From assembly GCA_910579275.1 (NCBI GenBank), contig CAJTTO010000017.1:10882-74881 (forward strand): a stretch of DNA of 64,000 nucleotides. The letters run 5' to 3'. The notes beneath the pieces are model-generated. The model had not been told where the DNA came from. It worked only from the letters and a program-made list of their open reading frames with translations, and ran no database searches. The DNA is from an uncultured Lachnospiraceae bacterium (GTDB taxonomy: Bacteria > Bacillota > Clostridia > Lachnospirales > Lachnospiraceae). Within the stretch, counting starts at the first letter, position 1. Every line of letters starts with the position of its first letter. The position numbers and the translations under genes were made by a program. Positions 16,533-25,098 of the stretch are shown piece by piece.

Positions 16533-19154
16533 CTACAATTTCCTAATTTCCTCATACACCCTTCTGCAGTTCTCCTTATCATGATAAGGAAATGTTTTTG
16601 CAATCCGTTCGCGATATACATCCTTTAGCCGACAGTCATTTTCCATATATTCGACGATACGGTCTACCAAAGCGTCTGCCGTATACTCCACTTCCCCAAA
16701 ACCATCTTTCTCATAATCAAAATATCCCCTGCGGTAGACATGCTTACCGGAAAAAAATTCATCCACGTCCTGCTGGTAATACAGTACCGGCTTTCGTAAA
16801 TATGCAAAGTCAAAAACAGCGGAAGAATAATCCGTCACAATTAACTTTGCATCTGCATACAGCTCCCTATAGCGTGTACTCTTATCCAATATTTCTATCT
16901 GCGGGTCGCAGTGAAAATATGACACGCATTCCCTTGGCATAGCAGGATGCAGCATAAGCTTTATCTCATAGTTCAGTAATTTAGCCGTTTCCACCAGTTT
17001 TTTATTCGACAGAGCCTGTGCGTACATCCGGCAATAGGCGCTGTCTTCGAATCTGCCTGCCAGCATCCTTGAATCCGAGCGGGCATCAAAGCCACACGTC
17101 AAATAGAGGCGCCAAGTGGGCATAAAAACAATGATCTTCTTCCCTGCTGCATTGTCATAAAGATAATCATATCTGGGAAATCCTGTACACTTCACCTGTT
17201 TTTCATTATAACCGTATGGATATTGAAATATTGACTGGTATTCCATGTTGGCGGCAGTCACAAACAGGCTGATGTTGGTTTCTGATTTTTTTAACCATCC
17301 GCTGGAATCATCCTTTGTGATGCCGTGCTGCAAAAAGATAAATTTCTGCCGGTGCTGTATATCTCCATACAAATACGAAAGGTCAAAAAAACGATTAAAC
17401 ACATGTTCGTCAGCCTGCGAAGATATCTTCGTGCTGCATAAAAGAGACAATATTTTATGTTTTGTCGTGTGATAAGGTACTACTTTTCCAATCTTTCGTA
17501 AACGTTTATCATCACTGCATCCTTTCTCCAATACAAAGTATGTTTTGATATCCGCCCTTTTTCCGATGGTATTCATATACGTAAAAAATGCTTCCCCATT
17601 GTCGTCCGCCTTTGTCAGTCTGTCACTAATCAGCCAAAGTTCCTTTCGCTGAAAAGGTTTGAGCATACAATATATTTTTCTCGCTATCCATCCGCGGTAA
17701 ACCTTCTTATCTTTTTGCGCGAGCATTTCTCTTTGAAATGCCCTTTCACACTTCCGAATCAAATATTTCTTAGGTGATTTGGACAGGCATAATGTATTCC
17801 CTGCATATGTCAGCAAAAAACCGTTTTCATACAGGTAACAGTGTTTCAGCTGATTGGTCAGTGGGAAAAACTTTCCAAACCAGATGTGCCGGCAAACTGT
17901 GTCCTTTCCGCTGCAGCGCGGGATAATCTGAAATGACGTTTTGTCCGGCAGTTCCCCACATGATATGTTCATTCGAAACGCCGCCATCCTTTCGGCTTGA
18001 AAAAATCCGGCAGATTCCTTTTCCTCCATTACCGCCTTGTATTCAAAAACTGGCATGCTTTCTTCTGCCGTCCTCAATATAAGGTCTGTAACGGGTACAT
18101 CCGAATGAAATTTTACTGTTCCTTCTATCTTAATGCTTTCAGATTCCCACTCAATAAAATCCAAAAATACCCTGACATTTGAATCGTCCATATGTTTAAG
18201 AGACAAAATCTCCAGTTTACACTTGTTGTCAATATTCCGCTGTTCCCAAATTATTTTGTCACTAATCTGACGCAGGGCATCCAAAATCATTTCTTTGTAT
18301 TTCTGTTCTTCCGTTTCCTGCATTACGTCAAATTCTACAACCGTATCTGCATTTAGCCGCCATTGCATATCATACATACATGTATACTGCACAAAGTGCG
18401 GAACATATCCTTTTCTGATAGCCGCATTGTTAAGACAATGCATGAGAAACCTCTCGACACATGGAATATAATACTCCTGCCTGCCTCTTTTCCTATCCAT
18501 TGCAGAATCATCAGAGCTGCGCTTTCTATATAAATAATTTGTCCCGCAGATAACCCCATAACGCATCTTGTCCAGTAATATGTCCGTAACAAGCTGTGCG
18601 TCCTCTCCATATGACAATCCTTCATCAAAACAGCGTTTTTCAAAGCATTCGCTTTTTACCAGCGCAGAGCTGATTGACAGCTGGATATAATCATGCTGTT
18701 TTTCCAAATCTACCACTTTTGTCTTTTTGAACTTATAGTTGAGTGGGTGGCTTTCATTTCTGCCATAATACTGCATCGGAATTGCAGCCAAGTCAATTTG
18801 TTTTTTGTTTCTTTCCAGAAAAGCATACATCTTTTGCAATGCGTCTCTCTCCAGCATGTCATCCGCATCTGTAAAATTCACATAGCTTCCTTCCACATAT
18901 TTCAGCCCCGCATTCCGTGCCGAGGATACTCCCCCATTCTCCTTATGCACGACTGTTATGTTGGCGTACTGCGCTGCATATCCGTCGCAAATCTGCCCAG
19001 ATGCATCCTCGGAGCCATCATCTACTAATATTATCTGTATATTTTCAAAGCCAATTGTCTGAGCAATAACGCTCTCTATCATTTCTCCCAGATAGTCCGA
19101 TACATTATATACTGCCGTTACAATTGACACTTTGTATTTCTTTAATTCTTTCAT
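16533..19154 (-). CDS. GT2 / CDP-glycerol glycerophosphotransferase fusion (intact)
   Basis: This is a third full-length-type copy of the fusion, 873 residues. Residues 1-250 are a family-2 glycosyltransferase (VSIVTAVYNVSDYL, VDDGSEDAS, TDADD). The C-terminal third is a CDP-glycerol glycerophosphotransferase-like domain with FLQHGITKDD, LMLHPAMPRE and TDYSSAVFDFAYL. The ATG at 19154 is chosen for its GGTGGAAAG site; a TTG five codons upstream is less likely. It lies 19 bp after the GT2 gene upstream and 24 bp before the frameshifted paralogue, in the leftward operon that also encodes the ABC exporter. It probably transfers a sugar and polyol-phosphate units during repeat synthesis or polymerisation. 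Confidence 0.9.
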   Translation of the reverse strand: MKELKKYKVSIVTAVYNVSDYLGEMIESVIAQTIGFENIQIILVDDGSEDASGQICDGYAAQYANITVVHKENGGVSSARNAGLKYVEGSYVNFTDADDMLERDALQKMYAFLERNKKQIDLAAIPMQYYGRNESHPLNYKFKKTKVVDLEKQHDYIQLSISSALVKSECFEKRCFDEGLSYGEDAQLVTDILLDKMRYGVICGTNYLYRKRSSDDSAMDRKRGRQEYYIPCVERFLMHCLNNAAIRKGYVPHFVQYTCMYDMQWRLNADTVVEFDVMQETEEQKYKEMILDALRQISDKIIWEQRNIDNKCKLEILSLKHMDDSNVRVFLDFIEWESESIKIEGTVKFHSDVPVTDLILRTAEESMPVFEYKAVMEEKESAGFFQAERMAAFRMNISCGELPDKTSFQIIPRCSGKDTVCRHIWFGKFFPLTNQLKHCYLYENGFLLTYAGNTLCLSKSPKKYLIRKCERAFQREMLAQKDKKVYRGWIARKIYCMLKPFQRKELWLISDRLTKADDNGEAFFTYMNTIGKRADIKTYFVLEKGCSDDKRLRKIGKVVPYHTTKHKILSLLCSTKISSQADEHVFNRFFDLSYLYGDIQHRQKFIFLQHGITKDDSSGWLKKSETNISLFVTAANMEYQSIFQYPYGYNEKQVKCTGFPRYDYLYDNAAGKKIIVFMPTWRLYLTCGFDARSDSRMLAGRFEDSAYCRMYAQALSNKKLVETAKLLNYEIKLMLHPAMPRECVSYFHCDPQIEILDKSTRYRELYADAKLIVTDYSSAVFDFAYLRKPVLYYQQDVDEFFSGKHVYRRGYFDYEKDGFGEVEYTADALVDRIVEYMENDCRLKDVYRERIAKTFPYHDKENCRRVYEEIRKL

Positions 19155-19173
19155 TATCTTTCCACCCAAAGCA

Positions 19174-20358
19174 TTATGACGGAATTTTTATTTTTCTTGC
19201 CCGATATATTTTATATCTTTGCACCAATCGTATCATTCCTGTCAAAATCCAATGCCATATTTCATGGAATACAAATATCTCATAAAGTCTCCTGACTCCT
19301 ATAAAACATCTTTCTGCCGTCATTATCTTCTGGCAGAATCCCTCTGTCTGCTTTTTCATAAAGGCATCATACTCCCTATATGGCAGCCTGATATAGGCAT
19401 CGTTCCATCCACCCTCTCTGTATTTTTGAAAGCGTTCATATAAATACTGATACTCCAACGGCAGTTCATGAACGTATTTTCCTGCGGACAATTCCTGAAA
19501 GTATCCAGAAATGCTCCGAATTTTATTCATTCTGTCTTCTGAAGCTGATTGCTTATGCTGATTAACGAGCCAGCCATACTCCTGAAGCAGCCATGCCATA
19601 TATTCTTTATCATACGCGTCAGGATATTGTTCTCTTTTTTTATCCATTATTATTGTCAGCAGGCGGAAACTGTCTGCCTCTGCGTCCTGCTGTCTGCATC
19701 CGTTCATGGCAGAATCGTTTCTCTTTATATCATAATGATATAATTTATCCTTCACAAAACAAATGTTTTCTGCCTTGCCAAATGCTTCAAACTGTAGCAG
19801 CTGATCCTCCCCAAGGCGCATCGACTCATTAAACCAGATATCATTTTCCGCCAAAAACTGCCTGTTATAAAATTTATTTCCGATGTATGGTCTGCTTCCA
19901 TGTTCATAAAACAGTGCCTTCATTCCATTCCCATGATACAGCACATTCCGGACAGGAGTGCAGTCGAAAATGCCTCTTCTATCGCTTCCGGGTTCGGCTG
20001 TAGGCCAGATTCCGTATGCAATAATCTGCGTATCGTACTGTTCCGCCGTGTGATACAATGTTTCCAGTGCATACCGCTCTATCCAGTCATCCGCATCTAC
20101 AAATGCAAGATACTTACCTTTTGCAGCCCCCATCCCTGCATTTCTGGCAGAAGATACACCTGTATTCTTTTTCTCCACCAGATGTACTCTTGCATCTGCC
20201 TGCTGGTAAGCGAAAAGTTTTTGATAAGAGCTGTCGTCTTTTTCGCAGATGCACACCACCTCAATATCTGTCAGTGTCTGCCGCAGCAAACTTTTCATGC
20301 ATCTGTCCACATACTTCTCAACACGGTACACCGGCACAATAACTGATACTTTACACAT
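19174..20358 (-). CDS. Family-2 glycosyltransferase
   Basis: This 394-residue protein has a GT-A domain in residues 1-230 (VSVIVPVYRVEKYV, then a variant CEKDDSS where VDDGS is usual, GVSSARNAG, FVDADDW). The C-terminal 160 residues are basic and partly hydrophobic and may hold the enzyme at the membrane. It probably adds one sugar to a lipid-linked intermediate in the cytoplasm. The start is preceded by AGGTGATGGGAG. It lies 27 bp after the exporter ATPase gene. The altered VDDGS region may affect nucleotide-sugar choice. Confidence 0.82.
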   Translation of the reverse strand: MCKVSVIVPVYRVEKYVDRCMKSLLRQTLTDIEVVCICEKDDSSYQKLFAYQQADARVHLVEKKNTGVSSARNAGMGAAKGKYLAFVDADDWIERYALETLYHTAEQYDTQIIAYGIWPTAEPGSDRRGIFDCTPVRNVLYHGNGMKALFYEHGSRPYIGNKFYNRQFLAENDIWFNESMRLGEDQLLQFEAFGKAENICFVKDKLYHYDIKRNDSAMNGCRQQDAEADSFRLLTIIMDKKREQYPDAYDKEYMAWLLQEYGWLVNQHKQSASEDRMNKIRSISGYFQELSAGKYVHELPLEYQYLYERFQKYREGGWNDAYIRLPYREYDAFMKKQTEGFCQKIMTAERCFIGVRRLYEIFVFHEIWHWILTGMIRLVQRYKIYRARKIKIPS

Positions 20359-20385
20359 TCTCCCATCACCTATATCATATCCCTG

Positions 20386-21120
20386 TCACTTGTTCATAAA
20401 CTCAAGATATTTTCCCAATACCTCGTCTGGCTTACCAATCTCCTTCATCTCCCCGTCATGAATCCACATGACTCTGTCACACAGGCTTTTTAAGGTGTCA
20501 ATACTATGAGACACGATAATGACAGTTCTGTTTTTGTCATTGATCAGTTCCTTCATTTTGTTCAGGCTTTTCTTTTTAAAGCGTTCGTCTCCTACACTCA
20601 GGACTTCGTCAACAAGCATGATATCGGTCTCCAGCATTGCCGTAATCGCAAACGCCAGTTTGGAATGCATACCGCTTGAATATGTCCTTACCGGTCTGTC
20701 TATGAAATCACCAATCTCAGCAAAATCAATGATTTCCTGCATTTTTTCCTGTATCTGTTTTTCGCTGAATCCAAGAAGCATGCCCGACAGTGAAATATTA
20801 TCCCGTCCTGTAAGGTTGTCCTTAAATCCAACGCCAAGCGCCATCAGGGACACTGTGTGCCCTTTGAGGTCAATCGTACCGCTATTGGGAGAAAAAACCC
20901 CGGCAATTGCCCGTAATAAAGTGGATTTCCCACTGCCGTTTCTTCCTATAATGCCTAATATTCCGCCTTTTTCTACTGTAAATGACACATTCTTTACCGC
21001 TTCAAACACTTCTTCATGCGAGCGTTTTTGAAACAGGTTATGGCGTACTGTGACATTTTTCATAATTCTGTAATGAATGCACACATTTTTTGCTTCTACA
21101 ACAATCTCTTTATCTTCCAT
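20386..21120 (-). CDS. Polysaccharide/teichoic acid ABC exporter, ATP-binding subunit (TagH/RfbE-like)
   Basis: This 244-residue ATPase has Walker A GRNGSGKST (residues 59-67), the variant signature YSSGMHSKLAFA typical of polysaccharide exporters, and Walker B DIMLVDEVLSVGD. It lacks the C-terminal carbohydrate-binding extension of Wzt and the long tail of Bacillus TagH. With the overlapping permease gene it forms an exporter that moves the completed lipid-linked polymer across the membrane. The start shares its last base with the permease stop region, so the two are translationally coupled. Confidence 0.92.
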   Translation of the reverse strand: MEDKEIVVEAKNVCIHYRIMKNVTVRHNLFQKRSHEEVFEAVKNVSFTVEKGGILGIIGRNGSGKSTLLRAIAGVFSPNSGTIDLKGHTVSLMALGVGFKDNLTGRDNISLSGMLLGFSEKQIQEKMQEIIDFAEIGDFIDRPVRTYSSGMHSKLAFAITAMLETDIMLVDEVLSVGDERFKKKSLNKMKELINDKNRTVIIVSHSIDTLKSLCDRVMWIHDGEMKEIGKPDEVLGKYLEFMNK

Positions 21121-22214
21121 TAAATCACCTTTACATACGCGTTTTCATTGCGGTAAACCGTATATACCCCTAGTGCCGCTAATACGATTGATACCATTGC
21201 CCACATAACCAGCAAGTCCAGCTGAGGTGCTTTGCAGTATAGCACTGCATTTCTCATAGATGCTATGCAGTAAGCGACTGGATTAAACTGTTCCAAAAGC
21301 TCCCCGAACGGCGCCGGAATCCGATTCCCCACTGAGTAAAATGTTCCTGTAAAGTACATCAGCATACTAAGCACAATCCCTACAATATAAGACAAATCGT
21401 TGACATATACACCAAAGTGCATCAAAATGCTTCCCAAGCCAAACGTAAACAAGAAAAACACAAGCATAATTGGTATAAAGTAAATTACATTCACTGATAC
21501 CGGTACTTTAAACAGTATCATCATGAGTATGACAATCACAAAGGAAACCATCATCTTAAACCCATTTACCAGCATTCGCGCAAAATACAATATAAACTTT
21601 GGCAAATATATTTTTGAAATAATCCCTTTATTATTCCTTACAATGTTGACACTGACATTCATACCTCTTGAGAAAAATGTCCACATCGCCAGTCCTGAAA
21701 AAATGAATACCGGAAAGAACTGCTCTGACGCCTTAAATACGACGCCAAATATCAACGTGTATATAAGCATCATACAAAACGGCTCTATCAGCCACCAGAG
21801 CCAGTCCAAATACGCATTTGCAACTTCTGAACGCAAATCCGCCCGCGCCGACCGCACTGCATAGTGAAAATATTTTCGAATGTCCTTCACAAACCGAAGC
21901 AAATACATTTTTAATTTTTGCACCGTCACATTTTTTTCAAACGCCAGACAGACAGCAAATGCAAGGCAAAATGACATCACGCACCCAAGCAGTGTAAACT
22001 CTATCCGATGGGATACCGTCATATGGAAAATTCCGGTTCCTTTGATATTTCTCATCCATGCGATTGCATACATGAGTCCGCTGACCATTACGCCATATAT
22101 CAAGAAAAAAGAAAGTTTTCGCAAAAACGACAGCTTTCCATGACAAATGTAATTATGTACAAACAAAGCAAATACTGTGGGCACCAGCATAATCGCACTA
22201 TTTATCAGATACAT
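21120..22214 (-). CDS. Polysaccharide/teichoic acid ABC exporter, ABC-2 permease (TagG/RfbA-like)
   Basis: This 364-residue protein has an N-terminal extension with three membrane helices (residues 1-90), then a standard ABC-2 permease core of six helices (residues 115-360) with WLWWLIEPFCMMLIYTLIFGVVF and the FFSRGM loop of polysaccharide exporters. It is partner of the adjacent ATPase. The three-helix extension is unusual, because typical TagG proteins are about 265-275 residues long; it may dock a partner enzyme. The gene lies 35 bp after the GlfT-like transferase. Confidence 0.9.
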   Translation of the reverse strand: MYLINSAIMLVPTVFALFVHNYICHGKLSFLRKLSFFLIYGVMVSGLMYAIAWMRNIKGTGIFHMTVSHRIEFTLLGCVMSFCLAFAVCLAFEKNVTVQKLKMYLLRFVKDIRKYFHYAVRSARADLRSEVANAYLDWLWWLIEPFCMMLIYTLIFGVVFKASEQFFPVFIFSGLAMWTFFSRGMNVSVNIVRNNKGIISKIYLPKFILYFARMLVNGFKMMVSFVIVILMMILFKVPVSVNVIYFIPIMLVFFLFTFGLGSILMHFGVYVNDLSYIVGIVLSMLMYFTGTFYSVGNRIPAPFGELLEQFNPVAYCIASMRNAVLYCKAPQLDLLVMWAMVSIVLAALGVYTVYRNENAYVKVI

Positions 22215-22249
22215 TTATTGACCCCTTTCATTATGCAGTCTTATTTCAG

Positions 22250-23146
22250 TTAAAATTTGTTTTTGGCATCGCGAATTGCTTTTTTCACCATATTTTTTTC
22301 TGCCTGCCAATCATAATGATCCCGCCTCATCAATCCAAACAGCCAGTTGCGGAATATGACATGTATGAACAGATCGCTCCAGTTGACTAGCTTGTCCACA
22401 AAAGTACCATGTTCCCTTACCAGCCATATGCGGTTCCGAATGGCATAATAGTCTTTCCAGTCATATCTTCTTGGATGTTCATTGTGCTTGACAATTGTCT
22501 TATGGTCAAGCACTGCTTCTGTCACTGTCAAAAATTTGCAGTGTTTCCGCACGCGCAGGGAATACTCGGCATCATCATGCCAGATAAAATATTCCGCATG
22601 CGGAATGCCGATTTGTCTAACGAGAACAATATCCAATACCATACCGCAAAAAGATGCAATGTCACATTCAAAATAAGGCTGCTGATAAGCCTGCTCCGCA
22701 CAGTTGCGAAACAATAACCCTGTTCTGGTTATCATTCTTCTATGGAATACATCAATTTTACCATCTACTTTTACTGTTCCGGCAAATGCGTGATATTGCG
22801 GGGCATTTTTTCTTGCCCACAGTAATTTTTCCATGTAATCATCCGCAATCATCGCGTCATCATCTATCAGCAGTACACATTCTACATTTTTTTCAACTGC
22901 ACGCTCGATTCCTTTGGCGAACCCTCCTGCACCACCTATGTTTTGTGGTAAGTTTATGACATCCACTATTGGATTTTTCTCGCTGAATGTCTCAAGGTAT
23001 ACACCTGTTCCATCTGTTGACGCATTGTTTATTATAATTATACTTGATGCCTGTACACGTTGCCGCTGCACACATTCGAGGCATTCGCATAATAGTTCCT
23101 TCCTATTATATGTCACTATCACAATTGCATACTTTGTCTCTGTCAT
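22250..23146 (-). CDS. Family-2 glycosyltransferase, galactofuranosyl/rhamnosyltransferase-like (COG1216)
   Basis: The 298-residue enzyme starts YAIVIVTYNRKELL and has NNASTDGT, NIGGAGGFAKG, LLIDDDAM and FIWHDDAEYSLR. The GGAGGF and WHDDxEY motifs are typical of the GlfT2/WbbL-like group that adds galactofuranose or rhamnose. It probably acts early on the lipid-linked chain, next to the exporter genes. Two unrelated AAA-ATPase-like genes separate it from the upstream part of the operon. Confidence 0.85.
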   Translation of the reverse strand: MTETKYAIVIVTYNRKELLCECLECVQRQRVQASSIIIINNASTDGTGVYLETFSEKNPIVDVINLPQNIGGAGGFAKGIERAVEKNVECVLLIDDDAMIADDYMEKLLWARKNAPQYHAFAGTVKVDGKIDVFHRRMITRTGLLFRNCAEQAYQQPYFECDIASFCGMVLDIVLVRQIGIPHAEYFIWHDDAEYSLRVRKHCKFLTVTEAVLDHKTIVKHNEHPRRYDWKDYYAIRNRIWLVREHGTFVDKLVNWSDLFIHVIFRNWLFGLMRRDHYDWQAEKNMVKKAIRDAKNKF

Positions 23147-23295
23147 TGTGTTCCCTTTAATGCCTTGTCCAAGGCTCTAATCTTTGATTTCCCTGCCTGT
23201 TTCCACTTCCTGCCAGCAACGCTGTCTTTCGATGTCGCCATGTCCATAAGCATTCTATCACACTTCTCCTTGAAATGCAAAAAAATGTTTGATTT

Positions 23296-25017
23296 TCACC
23301 CAATCAGGCATGTTTTCCCCTGAAAAGCAAAGCCATACTTGCGTATCCTCTCCGGCGCAAAGCCGTCTGCAATGAGTTCTGCCTCGTACTGTTTTTCTTC
23401 AATCTGGGCGTGGGCGTTTGCGAGCGTGTCCTCCAGTGTTTTTTCCCTGTAGGACTTGTACACCTTGAACTCAATAATATACGCGCAGTCTTTGCCCGCA
23501 TCCGTTGGCTTTAGCATCACATCATACCGTCCAAAACCGCTCTCGCGGTTGGATGTAATCTCGTATTTTCCGGAAAGCTGTACCATCATCCCTAGGACAA
23601 AACCATGGTAAAAACGTTCCGGTGCATCGTCGTCTGACACACCTTGTGCCATGTCAAAACTGGAAAAGCTTTGAAGTGCAATTTTATTCATGAATTCGTT
23701 CATGGCATCGACATCATTTTTGAGCAATGCCTTGATAAAATCATTGTATGCGCTTTCGATACTTCCCCCAAACCACCCTTTTACCATGTCCTCAAACAGC
23801 ATCCTGACTTCCATGTTGGTGAGCGCCAGTGTATAGACGGGCCTCTTTTGCTCCCCGACGTATCTGAGGTTCTGCACTTTCAGGTAGCCTGCCGCAAGCA
23901 GCATGCTCCATACCGCACTGGCGCTGCCGTCGAGCTGGCTGAATATAATCTGTTCGTCGAGCATGGTTTCAAAGCTGTTCCCTTTCAGAAGTTCTTCCAT
24001 TGTCTGCTTGATGCTGGGCGCCCCCTTTTGTATGAGGGAATTTGTAAGCCCGTTCCCGCTTGTATTTGACCAGTACGGGTTATATTTTCCTTTCTTTCCG
24101 ATAAAGGATGCGATTGACCATGGATTGTAGATATCCGTATGCTCCCCGAAGGTAAATCCGTCATACCACTTCTTCACGCCCTGTTTTTCACTGCCAAGTC
24201 CCGCGTCGTCAAGCGCCTGAAATACTTCCTCCTCCGTAAAACCAAACGCTGTTGCGTACTCGTCGGAGGTGGTCGTGATGACATCCAGATTATTCAGGTC
24301 TGAAAAGATGGACTCCTTGGATATCCTTGTGATTCCTGTTATCAGGCCGCGGTGAATGTAGGGATTTGTCTTAAAGGTGCTGTTGAACAGTCCCCGTAAA
24401 AAGGAAACCGCTTCGTCCCAGTAACCTGACAGCCATGCTTCCTGCATGGGCGTATCATACTCATCAAGGAGGATTATGACGTCCTTTCCGTAATAACGCT
24501 GCATGAAATTTGCCATTGAGTGAATCGTACCTGATACCACGCAATCCTCAATTCCGGTCTTTATGCTTTTGTAGTACTTCTTTTCGTTTGCACTTAGCAG
24601 CTCCCCCTCCAGCAGATAGGTATTCTGTTCATACACGCGCGCAATTTCTTCTGTTATCTTATATTTCATATCTGCACAGTTTTTTGCCTTTATATTGGCG
24701 AAGCTTAAGAAAATTACTGGGAATGTCCCCTGCAGCTCTCGGTATTTATGCGCCCCCGTTGTTCCTTCCTCTTCCCAGATGGAAAGCCCCTCGAACAGGT
24801 CGCCCCTGCCTGCGTATTTCGTCGAGAAAAAACATTCCAGCATACTCATATTGAGGGTTTTCCCAAATCTGCGCGGGCGGGTGATGAGCGTCACGGTGGA
24901 GCCGAACTCCCACCACTCTCTGATGAATCCGGTCTTGTCAATATAGAATTTATCCCCCTCTATCATCCTGTCAAATCTTTGTTCGCCTAAGTTTACTACT
25001 TTTCCGCCCACGTACAC
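23296..25017 (-). CDS. AAA-ATPase-like / PD-(D/E)XK nuclease-like protein, copy A of a tandem pair
   Basis: This 573-residue protein has the AAA-ATPase-like domain (PF09820 type) at the N-terminus (FYIDKTGFIREWW, TRPRRFGKTLNMSML as P-loop near residue 50, VIILLDEYDTPM as Walker B near 180). The C-terminus is a PD-(D/E)XK-like domain (YDVMLKP, AYIIEFKVYK near 515-530). The family is very common in gut Firmicutes and Bacteroidetes; its function is not established, and mobile or defence roles have been suggested. It is not a polysaccharide enzyme and interrupts the operon between a GT-C gene and a GT2 gene. Long stretches are identical in DNA to copy B, 1803 bp away, while residues about 129-165 and 424-545 differ. 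Confidence 0.85.
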   Translation of the reverse strand: MYVGGKVVNLGEQRFDRMIEGDKFYIDKTGFIREWWEFGSTVTLITRPRRFGKTLNMSMLECFFSTKYAGRGDLFEGLSIWEEEGTTGAHKYRELQGTFPVIFLSFANIKAKNCADMKYKITEEIARVYEQNTYLLEGELLSANEKKYYKSIKTGIEDCVVSGTIHSMANFMQRYYGKDVIILLDEYDTPMQEAWLSGYWDEAVSFLRGLFNSTFKTNPYIHRGLITGITRISKESIFSDLNNLDVITTTSDEYATAFGFTEEEVFQALDDAGLGSEKQGVKKWYDGFTFGEHTDIYNPWSIASFIGKKGKYNPYWSNTSGNGLTNSLIQKGAPSIKQTMEELLKGNSFETMLDEQIIFSQLDGSASAVWSMLLAAGYLKVQNLRYVGEQKRPVYTLALTNMEVRMLFEDMVKGWFGGSIESAYNDFIKALLKNDVDAMNEFMNKIALQSFSSFDMAQGVSDDDAPERFYHGFVLGMMVQLSGKYEITSNRESGFGRYDVMLKPTDAGKDCAYIIEFKVYKSYREKTLEDTLANAHAQIEEKQYEAELIADGFAPERIRKYGFAFQGKTCLIG

Positions 25018-25098
25018 ACTTCCTTTCCCTTATTGGCATTGCAGCTTCTTTTCGCTACCGACTGACAGCATCCTACAGTCCATTTCCATGTATTCCCC

